A DNA stretch of 64,000 nucleotides, from contig NZ_CP187555.1 of assembly GCF_049860805.1 (NCBI RefSeq), positions 4,774,001 to 4,838,000 on the forward strand, written 5' to 3'. Position 1 is the first letter of the stretch; every line of letters begins with the position of its first letter. This document shows positions 43,901 to 54,165 of this stretch, in pieces. The DNA is from Parabacteroides sp900760525 (lineage in GTDB: Bacteria > Bacteroidota > Bacteroidia > Bacteroidales > Tannerellaceae). A program made the position numbers and the translations under genes. The notes beneath the pieces were generated by a model. That model saw only the letters and a program-made list of their open reading frames with translations. It did not search any database and was not told the origin of the DNA.

Positions 43901-44728
43901 ATGGCTATTAACCTGTCTGATAAGTTAACAGCTGATCATTCGGAAAATTACATAATGTCCATCCGGCTTCGGTCGGGTGGACTTTCTTTTTCCGCATACA
44001 GTCCTTCGGTGAACGAAAGTTTCTTTTATAGAGACCTCGAATTCGACCGGACAAAACCTTATGTGTCTTCTCTGAAAGAATGTTTCTTTGAAAACGATTT
44101 CCTGACCTGGTTTTACAAACAGGTTAACGTGGTTTGTGTCACTCCCCAATATACGCTTGTGCCGGAAGATGTTTTTCAGGAGAAACAGAAGGCCGAACTG
44201 CTCGCCTTCACGTTTTCTTCTCCCGAAGGACGTTGCCTGAATAATGAACTGAAGGATGAACAGGCTGAACTTCTATTCGGAGTGGATGAGGAAGTCTATG
44301 AATTTTGTTCACGCTCGTTAGTCAAGCCCCGTTTTATCCATCATGTCAGTCCGCTGCTCTCGTTGTGGAAGAAACAGAGCCGTGCGCGACTGCCCCGCCA
44401 GCTGTATGTTGTGCTGCATCGCCGGAGGATGGATGTGGCGTGCTATGCGCAGGGGAATCTGCTTTTCGTGAACTCGTTCGAGTATGAACATACGGACGAT
44501 ATTTTGTACTATATATTATATGTATGGAAACAGACCGGAATGGATCAGCAAAAAGACCAGTTGCGGCTTTTCGGTGACGTGGCCTTGCGGAGTAATATAA
44601 CGAATACGTTGCGGAATTATTTACAATACATCGATCCGCTGGAGATCCCTTCCGAAGCCTATCTGATGGGGCCGGAGGTGTTGCAGGCTCCGCTGGATCT
44701 TATAGCTTTATCATTATGCGAATTATAA
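43901..44728 (+). CDS. DUF3822 family protein
   Basis: 275 residues from ATG 43901, 9 bp after the previous stop. The sequence (LSIRLRSGGLSFSAY-type N-terminus and LLFGVDEEVYEFC) fits DUF3822, an ASKHA/actin-like fold family found in Bacteroidetes next to rsmD. Function unknown. It overlaps rsmD by 13 bp. Confidence 0.82.
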   Translation: MAINLSDKLTADHSENYIMSIRLRSGGLSFSAYSPSVNESFFYRDLEFDRTKPYVSSLKECFFENDFLTWFYKQVNVVCVTPQYTLVPEDVFQEKQKAELLAFTFSSPEGRCLNNELKDEQAELLFGVDEEVYEFCSRSLVKPRFIHHVSPLLSLWKKQSRARLPRQLYVVLHRRRMDVACYAQGNLLFVNSFEYEHTDDILYYILYVWKQTGMDQQKDQLRLFGDVALRSNITNTLRNYLQYIDPLEIPSEAYLMGPEVLQAPLDLIALSLCEL

Positions 44729-45273
44729 GTGGAATATACGGACGGCGCCGTTTCGATGTCCCGTCTACTTTCAGTGCCCGTCCGACGACGGACTTTGCCA
44801 AAGAGAACCTTTTCAATGTGATCTCCAATCATATTGACTTCGAGGGATTGGATGCGCTCGACTTGTTTGCCGGGACGGGAAGCATCTCTTTCGAACTGCT
44901 TTCACGCGAATGCCGGAGTGTGACGGCAGTAGAGAAGAACAATGCCCATGCTTCTTTTATTGCCAAAGTCGCCAAAGAACTGAAAACGGATTCGCTGACG
45001 TTGATACGCGGCGATGTTTTCCGTTATCTCCATTCGGCTCCGGCCAGGAGCTTCGACTTTATCTTTGCCGATCCTCCTTATGCCCTGAAAGAATTGCCCG
45101 AAGTGCCGGAATTGGTCTTCGGACGTGACCTGCTGCGGGACGGGGGAATCTTCGTGATGGAGCATCCGAAGACAAACGATTTCTCCGGGCTGCCTTGTTT
45201 CTTCCAGCATCGTGTCTACGGTTCGGTGAACTTTTCCATCTTTATTAAAGGAGAGGAGAAAACAGACGCATAA
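44716..45273 (+). CDS. rsmD: 16S rRNA (guanine-966-N2)-methyltransferase
   Basis: 185 residues. The SAM-binding LDLFAGTGSISFE and catalytic DPPY (from Asp119) are intact. It methylates G966 of 16S rRNA during 30S assembly. Last gene of the operon; its 3' end overlaps the convergent cls gene by 29 bp. Confidence 0.93.
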   Translation: MRIISGIYGRRRFDVPSTFSARPTTDFAKENLFNVISNHIDFEGLDALDLFAGTGSISFELLSRECRSVTAVEKNNAHASFIAKVAKELKTDSLTLIRGDVFRYLHSAPARSFDFIFADPPYALKELPEVPELVFGRDLLRDGGIFVMEHPKTNDFSGLPCFFQHRVYGSVNFSIFIKGEEKTDA

Positions 45274-46690
45274 ACGATTCGGCTATGCGCTGCTTGACCG
45301 GCCGCTTCAGCCAGCGGGACGGGACCAGCCTTTCGCAACTGTGCATGTCGTGCAGGAACACCTTCTTCATCTGCAAGGCGAACGAAGGCTGGTAGACGAA
45401 TGCGTTGATCTCGAAATTATGCTCGAAGCTGCGGAAATCCATATTGGCGGAACCGATACAGGTCAGTTCGTCGTCCGCCACCATCAACTTCGAGTGCAGG
45501 AATCCCGGTTTATAGAAATAGACCTTAACGCCCGCTTTTACCATCTCATCAATGAAAGAATGGGTTGCCATGTTTGCCGTGCGCGTGTCCGAACGCTTGG
45601 GAAGCATCAGCCGTACGTCGACCCCCCCTAAAGCCGCTATCTGCAAAGCCTGGTTCAATCCTTCGGTCGGCAGGAAATAAGGAGTCTGGATAAATACATA
45701 TTTCTTCGCGTTGGCCACTGTGAAGATGGCCGCCTGCAAGAGCGTACGCCATTGCCCGACAGGACCGCTGGTGCAGATCTGCATGATATTGTCGTCTGAA
45801 TAGACCGGAAGCGGCGGATAGTAAATCTTATCGTTCAGCAGCTTCTTGCTGACCACATACCAGTCGATCAGGAATGCCGCCTGCAAACCGTGCACTCCCT
45901 TCCCGATGATCTTGAAATGCGTATCCCGCCATGTTCCCCAACTGGTCCCTTTCGTGTAGCGGTCTGCAATGTTCATGCCGCCCATGAAGCCGACTTTGCC
46001 GTCTATGACAACGATCTTCCGGTGGTTCCGGTAGTTAACCTTACTGGTGAAGACCGGGAAGGCTACTTTCAGGAAAGCATAGACTTCGATCCCGGCGGCT
46101 TTCATATCCTTAAAGAACTTGTCTTTTACGTTCCAGCAACCCACGTCGTCATAAAGGACGCGGACTTCGACACCTTCTTTTGCTTTTTCGATAAGCAGTT
46201 CTTTTACCTTGTTCCCAACTTCGTCGTCGCAGAAGATATAATATTGGATATGGATATGATGGGTTGCCTTGGCAATCTCTTCCTGAAGATCGTGAAACTT
46301 GTCCGCCCCGTTCGTATAGATCGTGATGTCGCTTCCGTATAGGAGGGACGACTGGTTGCTGTTTGTCAACAGCGTAACCAAAGGCTGATAGGGAGCGGGA
46401 ACGGAACAGGCATCCTGCGGAAGTTTACCTTCCTGCGGTCGCTTCATGATGCGTTTGTAGGTACGCCGGGAGATAATCCGTTGCTTCCGGTTATCCTGCC
46501 CGAAGAAGAAATAGAACAGGAGTCCGATACCGGGTGCGAGCAGCAGCACGATCACCCAGGGGATCGTTTTCAATGGATTCCGGTTTTCCGTGATGATGAC
46601 CAGCACCAGTCCCAGAATGGTGACGCAGTATAATATAATGAATATTATACCCACTATCCATTGTATATGTATGTGTACGAGTGCCAGCAT
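45245..46690 (-). CDS. cls: Cardiolipin synthase
   Basis: 481 residues. Two N-terminal transmembrane helices, then two phospholipase D (HKD) motifs: HRKIVVIDGKVGFMGG and HSKLMVADDELTCIGSANMD. It joins two phosphatidylglycerol molecules to cardiolipin in the inner membrane. Monocistronic. Confidence 0.93.
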   Translation of the reverse strand: MLALVHIHIQWIVGIIFIILYCVTILGLVLVIITENRNPLKTIPWVIVLLLAPGIGLLFYFFFGQDNRKQRIISRRTYKRIMKRPQEGKLPQDACSVPAPYQPLVTLLTNSNQSSLLYGSDITIYTNGADKFHDLQEEIAKATHHIHIQYYIFCDDEVGNKVKELLIEKAKEGVEVRVLYDDVGCWNVKDKFFKDMKAAGIEVYAFLKVAFPVFTSKVNYRNHRKIVVIDGKVGFMGGMNIADRYTKGTSWGTWRDTHFKIIGKGVHGLQAAFLIDWYVVSKKLLNDKIYYPPLPVYSDDNIMQICTSGPVGQWRTLLQAAIFTVANAKKYVFIQTPYFLPTEGLNQALQIAALGGVDVRLMLPKRSDTRTANMATHSFIDEMVKAGVKVYFYKPGFLHSKLMVADDELTCIGSANMDFRSFEHNFEINAFVYQPSFALQMKKVFLHDMHSCERLVPSRWLKRPVKQRIAESFMRLFSPLL

Positions 46691-46846
46691 TCCGGATGTT
46701 TTTTATATCTGTCAGTATGTTGTAATTTGTAAAGATAGGAAGCTAAAACGGAAATAGCAAATGCAAAACTTTGTTTTTGTAAACCATATAAGGGAAACAT
46801 TGTTCAATCTTTATTACATTTGACGCCATTAAATATAGAATAGACA

Positions 46847-47440
46847 ATGATTACTTATGTTATTATCGGGATCACGGTTATCGTGTCCTATATCTGTTTC
46901 GGCAACCACGAGTTGTTCCGGAAGTTGGCTTTCATACCGTATCGTACTGTTCATAATCATGAATGGTACCGGTTGATTACGCATGGTTTCGTTCATGCCG
47001 ACATGACGCATTTGCTTGTGAATATGTTTACTTTCTGGTCGTTCGGGACATATATGGAAAGTGCTTTCGGCTATTTAGGGCTCGGTGCGGGTGGCTATCT
47101 GGGGTTGTACTTTGGCGGGATGGTTGCTGCCTCCCTGTATGATTTGGTCCGCCGGCGTAATGATCCTTATTATGTATCGATAGGTGCTTCGGGGGCTGTA
47201 TCGGCCGTCTTGTTTACCTCTATCTTTCTGGACCCGTGGGGGAAGATCCTGTTCTTTGCCGTGTTGCCGATTCCGGGAATAATTTTTGGCGTGATCTATC
47301 TGGCATACTGCCAGTATATGGCGAAGCAGGCGGGGGATAATGTCAATCATAACGCCCACTTCTACGGGGCGCTTTACGGTTTGATCTACCCGGCTATACT
47401 CGAACCTTCGTTGATTAAGGTCTTTCTTTCGCATTTCTGA
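46847..47440 (+). CDS. Rhomboid family intramembrane serine protease
   Basis: 197 residues with six transmembrane helices. The HADMTHLLVNM motif, the catalytic serine in GASGA (Ser115) and histidine in HNAHFYG (His171) are present, so the enzyme should be active. It cleaves membrane proteins within the bilayer; substrate unknown. TACATTTG (46815-46822) is a probable -7 box. Confidence 0.92.
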   Translation: MITYVIIGITVIVSYICFGNHELFRKLAFIPYRTVHNHEWYRLITHGFVHADMTHLLVNMFTFWSFGTYMESAFGYLGLGAGGYLGLYFGGMVAASLYDLVRRRNDPYYVSIGASGAVSAVLFTSIFLDPWGKILFFAVLPIPGIIFGVIYLAYCQYMAKQAGDNVNHNAHFYGALYGLIYPAILEPSLIKVFLSHF

Positions 47441-47455
47441 TAAGGGTTTATAAAA

Positions 47456-47513
47456 AACGTGCCGACCTTTTTCTGAAAAGTATGTATCCTTTTTGGAAAA
47501 AGGTCGGCACGTT
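47456..47513. terminator. Bidirectional terminator
   Basis: AACGTGCCGACCTTTTTC (47456-47473) and GAAAAAGGTCGGCACGTT (47496-47513) form an 18-bp perfect stem between two convergent genes; T and A runs allow use from both sides. Confidence 0.75.
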
Positions 47514-47530
47514 TATTTGAGAATCATTTA

Positions 47531-50347
47531 TCAGAATCTTCCACCCGGAGGCGGACCCATCGGACCACCATGCCTCGGTCCTCTTCCGCCCGGTCCCTGC
47601 ACGTCGTTCATGCTGGCTCCTCCTTTGAAGATGCTGAAGCGGTAGATGAAATGTACCATGAAGTAGCTCCCCAGGGTATTGTATTCGGAATCTTGCGTAT
47701 AGCTGGCGGTTACGCTACGGGAGATGTTACTGCGTTGTTTCAATATGTCGTATATCTTGAAACGGAGTGTCGCCTGTTTCCCTTTCAGGAAAGATTTGGA
47801 GGCGGAGGCGTTCCATAATACTTCGTTCTGTTTGAAGCCGTCGGAATAACCTGAGTTTGTCGACCAGTTGATATCACTTTCCACCTTGAAATCGAGTGGC
47901 AGGTAGATGGTCGTCGTTCCGCCCACGCCGTAGTTGAAAGCGTTCAGGTCACTCTGTCCCTGAAGTGAGTTCTGTGTTCCGTTGTAGCGGATGTTACCGT
48001 TCAGCCCGAGGTCCAGATAGTCGGAACGAAAGTCGATACCCGCACGTTCCATCAAAACAAGATTCTTGTTTGTGTTTTTCTCGTCATTGATAAAACCGTT
48101 GTTGTTGGCATAAGAGGCCATTGTCATGGAGTTGATTGAGAACTTGCGGTTCTTGAGAGGGGTGTTGAACAGGACGCGGATATTCCCGTTGTAGTTCCCG
48201 TTTACATTATCGTAAGTCGTCATCTTTTTACCTGTGTTCCCGACATAGACAGACTTGTTGACAATAGCGTTGATTATATAGTCGAAATTCAACATCACCA
48301 TCAGTGCCGTTTGCTTGTCCGGGACGAACTTCTGGAAACGCAGGAAGAAGTCGTTGGTATAGGTCGGCTTCAGATCCGGATTACCCATTGTCGTATTCAG
48401 CGGGTCGGAGATATCGGCCACTGGCTGCAATTGTGTCATGCTGGGTTGGCTGGTACGTCCGCGGTAGTTGATGCGAAGGTTTGTCCGCTTGTCGAATTTA
48501 TAGTTGAAACGGATCATTGGCGAGAGATTTACCACATTGCGGGACAACTTGGACAAGATCGTGTCGCCCACGAAGTTCTCGCTCGTGCTGTGCGACGGGT
48601 CTAACGTCAGGCCGACCGTGTAATCATATTTTTCCCGGATCGCTTTGAAGGCAAGGCTTACCTGCTGGTTGATGAAGTTGTTGCGGTAGCTCTTGCTGTA
48701 AGCCGTGTCCAGCAGATTGTAATCTTCGCTTCCCTCTTCACGTGTGTAAGAGTTTTTCAAGGACTCCTGCTTGTTTTGCCGGATGCTGTAGGTTGCCTGG
48801 ATGAAATTATTGTGGCCGATCGGTTCTACCCAGGATAAATAAGCCCGGTAGTTGAACCCTTTGTTGTCGTAACGGAAACGCTGGTCCACCAGTTCGTTGT
48901 CCATTCCGTTCGCCATCATCAGATACTCGGTGTTAGAATAGTTCAAACCTTTATTATAGGAATCGCTTAGCCCGCCCGATAAAGATCCGCTGAAGACGCG
49001 CCCTTCGCTGTTGAGTTTCCGGCTAAACTCCAGGCGGGCGTTGAGGTTATAACCGCTCCCGTCGGAAAGGTAATCGGATTCACCGATGTTGACCGTGTCG
49101 CGGTTTCCGTTCAGCGTGTTGAAGGTGCTCCCTTCGCGGTTGTGGCTGTTGCTATAGCTGAAACTCGGACGGAAGATGATTTGGGTAAGCGAGTCGGGTT
49201 TCCATTCCATACGGAGGTCGGCGGCCACATTGTCGCTGCGCGTGTTGCTGTTATTGTTTTCGTTGTAATACGAGGTGCTGTCGCCCGGTAAGATATTTTG
49301 CCGGTTACTTTTGCTGATCGCATCATTGTCGGAATGAGAATAACGAAGGTTACCCCCGACTGTTAGCTTCGGATTAAATTCCTTACTGAAGTTCAAGCCG
49401 ATATTGCCGGATGTCGTGATACCGTTGCCGGCCCCGCCGCCCCGGCGTCCACGCGGTCCGCCCATTCCAGAAAACATGGTGGAGGCAAGGTCAGAGAATC
49501 CCATATTGTTTGTATTGTTGATGCCTCCCATCAAAGTCAACTGGTCGTTGTTGATGAAACGGTTCACCATAAAGTTTCCTTCATACCGGTCTTCGCTACC
49601 GTAACCGGCAAAAGCATTTCCGAACCAGCCTTGCTTCATACCGGGCTTGACGGTCAGGTTGATGACGGTTTCCTCTTCGCCGTCGTCGAATCCGGTCATC
49701 TTGGCCATATCGCTCAGTTTATCCAAAACCTGTACTTTGTCGATCATTTTCGAGGGCAGGTTCTTGGAGGCTACTTTCGGGTCGTCGGAGAAGAATTCCT
49801 TCCCGTCGATCAGTACCTTTTTGATTTCTTTCCCGTTGACCGTGATCTTCCCTTCACTGTCCACTTCCACACCCGGCATCTTTTTCAGCAGGTCTTCCAG
49901 CGTGGAACCTTCCGTGACTTTATAGGAATCCGCATTATACTCCATCGTATCGTTGCGTACCGTCACTTCCGGTGCTTTCCCGATCACGACAGCTTCGCCC
50001 AACTGGATCGCTCCGTCGGCAAGTGCGAGTTTGCCTAACTTGACCGGATTGGTTTTTCCCGTAATACGCAGGGGTTGATAGAGCGGATCGAATCCGACAA
50101 ACGACACGTGCAGCAGATAGCTGCCGTTCTTTATATTCTTGAGAATGAAACTTCCGTTGCGTGATGTGGCGACACCTCCGATCATGGAACTGTCTTTTAC
50201 GCTTAACAAACGGACTGTAGCCTGTTCGATCGGTTCATTGGTCCCCTCCTCAATCACCGTTCCGGTGATGTCTATACCGTGCTGTGCATACGTCGGCATA
50301 GTCAACAGAATTAAAAACAGAATAAAAAAATACCTTCCCGATTTCAT
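47531..50347 (-). CDS. TonB-dependent receptor-like outer-membrane beta-barrel protein
   Basis: 938 residues. Signal peptide, a carboxypeptidase-regulatory-like domain (about 25-105), a plug-like region with VTVNGKEIKKVLIDGKEFF (about 165-185), and a large C-terminal barrel (OMP_b-brl type). It ends in a Gly/Pro-rich tail (GGPMGPPPGGRF) after the last strand, which is unusual for a barrel. No SusD partner, so it is not a PUL transporter. It may take up a peptide or metal chelate. The IS1380 element lies directly upstream and may affect its expression. Confidence 0.85.
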   Translation of the reverse strand: MKSGRYFFILFLILLTMPTYAQHGIDITGTVIEEGTNEPIEQATVRLLSVKDSSMIGGVATSRNGSFILKNIKNGSYLLHVSFVGFDPLYQPLRITGKTNPVKLGKLALADGAIQLGEAVVIGKAPEVTVRNDTMEYNADSYKVTEGSTLEDLLKKMPGVEVDSEGKITVNGKEIKKVLIDGKEFFSDDPKVASKNLPSKMIDKVQVLDKLSDMAKMTGFDDGEEETVINLTVKPGMKQGWFGNAFAGYGSEDRYEGNFMVNRFINNDQLTLMGGINNTNNMGFSDLASTMFSGMGGPRGRRGGGAGNGITTSGNIGLNFSKEFNPKLTVGGNLRYSHSDNDAISKSNRQNILPGDSTSYYNENNNSNTRSDNVAADLRMEWKPDSLTQIIFRPSFSYSNSHNREGSTFNTLNGNRDTVNIGESDYLSDGSGYNLNARLEFSRKLNSEGRVFSGSLSGGLSDSYNKGLNYSNTEYLMMANGMDNELVDQRFRYDNKGFNYRAYLSWVEPIGHNNFIQATYSIRQNKQESLKNSYTREEGSEDYNLLDTAYSKSYRNNFINQQVSLAFKAIREKYDYTVGLTLDPSHSTSENFVGDTILSKLSRNVVNLSPMIRFNYKFDKRTNLRINYRGRTSQPSMTQLQPVADISDPLNTTMGNPDLKPTYTNDFFLRFQKFVPDKQTALMVMLNFDYIINAIVNKSVYVGNTGKKMTTYDNVNGNYNGNIRVLFNTPLKNRKFSINSMTMASYANNNGFINDEKNTNKNLVLMERAGIDFRSDYLDLGLNGNIRYNGTQNSLQGQSDLNAFNYGVGGTTTIYLPLDFKVESDINWSTNSGYSDGFKQNEVLWNASASKSFLKGKQATLRFKIYDILKQRSNISRSVTASYTQDSEYNTLGSYFMVHFIYRFSIFKGGASMNDVQGPGGRGPRHGGPMGPPPGGRF

Positions 50348-50457
50348 AACTTTTGTTTTATCTTATCTGATATTAAGTACGAGAAGATAGACACGGCAGT
50401 TTCCCGTTAGTTTAACCTTAATTCCGCAAAACTTTGATTTAAATTAATTTATAAGTT

Positions 50458-51850
50458 CCTGAGCAACAAAAAGTTGCCCAGGATTTTGCCGTGTCAGATT
50501 TTTCACTTATCTTAGTGTTGCAATTAGAAAACAAGCGAAAATCGTAACAAGGCATGGCAAAGGTACAAATAAAATCTGAGAAACTCACACCTTTTGGAGG
50601 AATTTTTTCAATCATGGAGAAATTTGACTCCATGCTTTCACCCGTTATCGACTCAACACTGGGTCAGAGATGCCGCAGTATCATCGGATATCAGTTCAGC
50701 GAGATAGTCCGTTCGCTGATGAGCGTTTATTTCTGTGGCGGCTCATGCGTGGAAGACGTAACGTCACAACTGATGCGCCATCTCTCGTATCATCCTACCC
50801 TTCGTACATGCAGCTCTGATACCATCCTCAGAGCCATCAAGGAACTGACACAGGAAAACATCTCCTATACTTCCGACCAAGGCAAGACCTATGATTTCAA
50901 TACTGCAGACAAACTCAACACATTGCTTATAAACGCTTTGGTTTCTACAGGCGAGTTGAAGGAAATTGAGGAATACGATGTTGACTTTGACCATCAGTTT
51001 CTTGAAACGGAGAAGTATGATGCAAAACCGACCTACAAAAAGTTCCTCGGCTACAGGCCTGGCGTATATGTTATCGGTGACAAGATAGTCTATATCGAGA
51101 ACAGCGATGGCAACACGAATGTGCGTTTTCATCAGGCAGACACCCATAAGAGATTCTTCGCTCTTCTGGAATCCCAGAACATCCGTGTAAATCGCTTCAG
51201 GGCAGACTGCGGTTCCTGCTCGAAGGAAATCGTCAGTGAGATAGAGAAGCATTGCAAACATTTCTACATCCGTGCCAACCGATGCAGTTCGCTCTACAAT
51301 GACATCTTTGCTCTGAGAGGATGGAAGACGGAGGAGATTAACGGCATCCAGTTCGAACTCAATTCCATTCTCGTTGAGAAATGGGAAGGCAAGTGCTATC
51401 GTCTTGTCATCCAGAGACAAAGACGCAACAGTGGCGACCTTGACCTATGGGAAGGCGAATACACTTACCGTTGTATTCTGACCAACGATTACAAGTCATC
51501 GACAAGGGACATTGTTGAATTCTACAATCTGCGTGGCGGCAAGGAACGTATCTTTGACGACATGAACAACGGATTCGGTTGGAGCAGGCTCCCCAAGTCA
51601 TTCATGGCGGAGAATACTGTCTTTCTTCTGCTTACTGCATTGATACACAATTTCTACAAGACCATCATGAGCAGGCTTGACACCAAGGCTTTTGGGCTCA
51701 AGAAAACGAGTCGCATAAAGGCTTTTGTCTTCAGATTCATCTCCGTACCTGCCAAGTGGATCATGACTGCAAGGCAATACGTGCTGAATATCTACACAGA
51801 GAACCGCGCTTATGCAAAACCCTTCAAAACAGAATTCGGATAAGAATCCT
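50458..51850 (+). mobile_element. IS1380-family insertion sequence, right end not found
   Basis: The left end probably begins near a palindrome CCTGAGCAAC-AAAAA-GTTGCCCAGG (50458-50482). The transposase is full length but I cannot find a matching terminal inverted repeat downstream, up to 52200, so the right boundary is arbitrary. The element is perhaps truncated at its right end. Confidence 0.6.
50554..51843 (+). CDS. IS1380-family transposase
   Basis: 429 residues, standard length. DDE residues are seen in YDVDFDHQ, FRADCGSCSKE and the signature YNLRGGKERIFDDMNNGFG. Closely similar to the Bacteroides IS612/IS614/IS942 group that can carry outward promoters activating neighbouring genes. 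It lies in front of, and divergent from, the barrel gene at 47531-50347. Confidence 0.9.
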   Translation: MAKVQIKSEKLTPFGGIFSIMEKFDSMLSPVIDSTLGQRCRSIIGYQFSEIVRSLMSVYFCGGSCVEDVTSQLMRHLSYHPTLRTCSSDTILRAIKELTQENISYTSDQGKTYDFNTADKLNTLLINALVSTGELKEIEEYDVDFDHQFLETEKYDAKPTYKKFLGYRPGVYVIGDKIVYIENSDGNTNVRFHQADTHKRFFALLESQNIRVNRFRADCGSCSKEIVSEIEKHCKHFYIRANRCSSLYNDIFALRGWKTEEINGIQFELNSILVEKWEGKCYRLVIQRQRRNSGDLDLWEGEYTYRCILTNDYKSSTRDIVEFYNLRGGKERIFDDMNNGFGWSRLPKSFMAENTVFLLLTALIHNFYKTIMSRLDTKAFGLKKTSRIKAFVFRFISVPAKWIMTARQYVLNIYTENRAYAKPFKTEFG

Positions 51851-52199
51851 TTCTTTCCGGTTAGAATCTGCGTATTACCTCAAGTCGCATCGTGGGGTAA
51901 GGGGATGTTGGCTACATATTGATGTTGTGCTGTTGCTTTTTACTGAAAGCTACTACTAACGACTCATAAATCTACCCTTAATCGTGTATTGGATGATAGT
52001 TGCGGATTTTAGGTTTAATAAGGTTTGGCTCGATTTTGATTTATTAACTAAAAAATAACCTTTGACAGATTGATACTGTTTCAGCTTTCTTACTATCTAT
52101 ATGAAGCGTTAAAAAATATTACCCGCTATAGTAATTCCATTTACTATGGCTATTAATCGTAATTAGGTGCTATAGTAGTTACATTTTGATAATACGTTT
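51844..52199. other. Intergenic region after the IS1380 transposase
   Basis: No gene recognised. It contains AAAAAATATTACCCGC (about 52111), shared with the IS110-hosting repeats, and a hairpin ATAGTAA with TTACTAT (about 52129-52149). Confidence 0.4.
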
Positions 52200-52751
52200 T
52201 TAGCCCAGGATGTTTATTAAGAGGGGCAAATAATCTTTTAATTTAAGGCGAAGTATCTTAAGTGCCTGCGATATTCTGTACTCGACGGTTTTTACCGATA
52301 TCCCGAGTTTCTCGGCGATCTGCACATTCGTCTTTTCCCCGAAACGGCTCATGGCAAATGTCTCCCGATAGGTTTCAGGCAGGTTCTCGATCGCTTTTTG
52401 TATATTTTCCGTCAGTTCATTCACGAAATAGTAGTCCGGGTCCTCAAACTGATCTTTTATCTTCTCATAGATCTGGGTATGTATACGTTCGTGATACTGG
52501 TTTTTCCTGATCGCATTGAGGCAGCGGTGCTTGGTGGAGATAAACAGATAAGATTTCAAAGACGTCTCAATTACAAGATTCTCCCGTGTCTCCCAAAGGA
52601 AAAGCATCAACTCCTGCACAAGCTCTTCAGAATCATCATCGGAAATATACTGGGACGCATATTCGCAAAGGGGGGAGTAATACTTGACAAACAGTTGCTT
52701 GTAAGCATCCTTATCTCCTTCTTGTAATAAGGTGATTAAGTTCTTATCGTC
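52200..52751 (-). CDS. ECF-type RNA polymerase sigma-70 factor of the PUL
   Basis: 183 residues from ATG 52751 (MDDKNLITLLQEG); an upstream start at 52790 is possible. Region 2 (YSPLCEYASQYI to LVQELMLFLWE) and region 4 (LPETYRETFAMSRFGEKTNVQIAEKLGISVKTVEYRI split across the helix-turn-helix) are present. It should direct transcription of the adjacent susC-susD operon when released by the FecR-like anti-sigma encoded divergently. Confidence 0.92.
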   Translation of the reverse strand, partial: DDKNLITLLQEGDKDAYKQLFVKYYSPLCEYASQYISDDDSEELVQELMLFLWETRENLVIETSLKSYLFISTKHRCLNAIRKNQYHERIHTQIYEKIKDQFEDPDYYFVNELTENIQKAIENLPETYRETFAMSRFGEKTNVQIAEKLGISVKTVEYRISQALKILRLKLKDYLPLLINILG

Positions 52752-52937
52752 CATGCCCTTTCCATTTAGATTTTTTATCTCTTTGCGCAAAGGTAAAAAA
52801 TAATAAAACCATTTTGAATTTATAAGTAGGTTCTTTCCTGAAAACTTTAATCAAAGTCTCACTAACATTTATTTTTTTGCAAAAAACTGTATTTTCTGTT
52901 TAGGGTATGGTTCATGTGGTTTTGTCGTATATATAGA

Positions 52938-53996
52938 ATGGAAATCGAAAAAGAACATACAAGCGGAATAATTCCTGATACTACTTTGCTCTTCAAATAC
53001 TTTAGAGGTATGACGACTGAAGAGGAAAGGAATCTTGTGGAGGATTGGATGCGGATTTCAGAAGAAAACGAGAAAACCGTATTACAGACCGCCCGTATTT
53101 TTTATACATCTCAAACAAGTGAACGTATCCTTTCCCGAAATTCTATTGAGGCTTACAAAAAAGTTCAAAAGCGTATAAATAAGCGCAAGAAAAATATAAG
53201 GTTATACAGGATTTCTATTATTGCGGCGTGCTTTGTCGGACTTTTGGGTATGTCGACAGCTATTTCGTTTTTGTTGCGGAAGTCTTCCGCGTTGACTCCG
53301 CAGCAAATAACGGTTTGTGCAAATAGAGGTGTGAGGACAAGTCTTGATTTGCCGGATGGTTCGATTGCTTATTTGAATTCAGGCAGTACGCTATCTTATC
53401 CTGCATCATATGATAAAAAAGAAAGGCAGGTGACGCTTGTTGGTGAAGCTTATTTTTCAGTGAAACATGATCCGGAACATCCGTTTATTGTGAGTGTGTC
53501 TCATGATCGGTTGAAAGTGAAAGTTCTTGGAACAGAATTCAATGTTAGGGCTTATGAGAAAGAGGATGTTGTACAAACGACTTTAGTTTCCGGAGCTGTT
53601 AATATTGTAATGGAAGAGGATGAGGGAAAAACAAGTGTAAGGAATTTGTATCCGTCGGAAAAAGCAATTTATGATTTAACTGATAAGACCTTAGAGGTTA
53701 TGAATGTTGATGTTGAGGGGGAGATTGCCTGGAAGGATGGACGTTTAGTCTTTAAAGAAACACCTTTACCCGAAGTCTTGGGATGTTTGGCTAATTTTTA
53801 TAATGCCGATTTTAAAGTAATGGATTCGGTAATTAATTCGTATCGTTTTACCGGTACTTTTAATAATCGGCAGTTACCGCAAGTTTTAGATTATCTTCGG
53901 ATTTCCTCCCGGATTGATTATTCGATAAAACGAATGGAAATAGATGATAGCCTGTCCGAGCAGCGGGAACAGGTTGTGCTTCACAAGATAAAATGA
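52938..53996 (+). CDS. FecR-family anti-sigma factor
   Basis: 352 residues from ATG 52938 (MEIEKEHTSG). An N-terminal helical sigma-binding domain, a transmembrane helix at about residues 93-113, then the periplasmic FecR domain (CANRGVRTSLDLPDGSIAYLN) and C-terminal DUF4974 (TPLPEVLGCLANFYNADF). It spans the inner membrane, contacts the STN domain of SusC, and controls the ECF sigma factor at 52200-52751. Confidence 0.92.
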   Translation: MEIEKEHTSGIIPDTTLLFKYFRGMTTEEERNLVEDWMRISEENEKTVLQTARIFYTSQTSERILSRNSIEAYKKVQKRINKRKKNIRLYRISIIAACFVGLLGMSTAISFLLRKSSALTPQQITVCANRGVRTSLDLPDGSIAYLNSGSTLSYPASYDKKERQVTLVGEAYFSVKHDPEHPFIVSVSHDRLKVKVLGTEFNVRAYEKEDVVQTTLVSGAVNIVMEEDEGKTSVRNLYPSEKAIYDLTDKTLEVMNVDVEGEIAWKDGRLVFKETPLPEVLGCLANFYNADFKVMDSVINSYRFTGTFNNRQLPQVLDYLRISSRIDYSIKRMEIDDSLSEQREQVVLHKIK

Positions 53997-54165
53997 GCGT
54001 ATGATGTTTAACTTAAATTTAATGCTTATGGAATAAAAGGAATAATAGAGAAAGAGAAAACGACGGATAAATACATATGGATTTTTCTCGTCAAATTAAT
54101 TAATAGTCTGGATATCCAGATTTAATTTAATCTTAAATCAATAATTACAAGTATGGTTAAAAATA

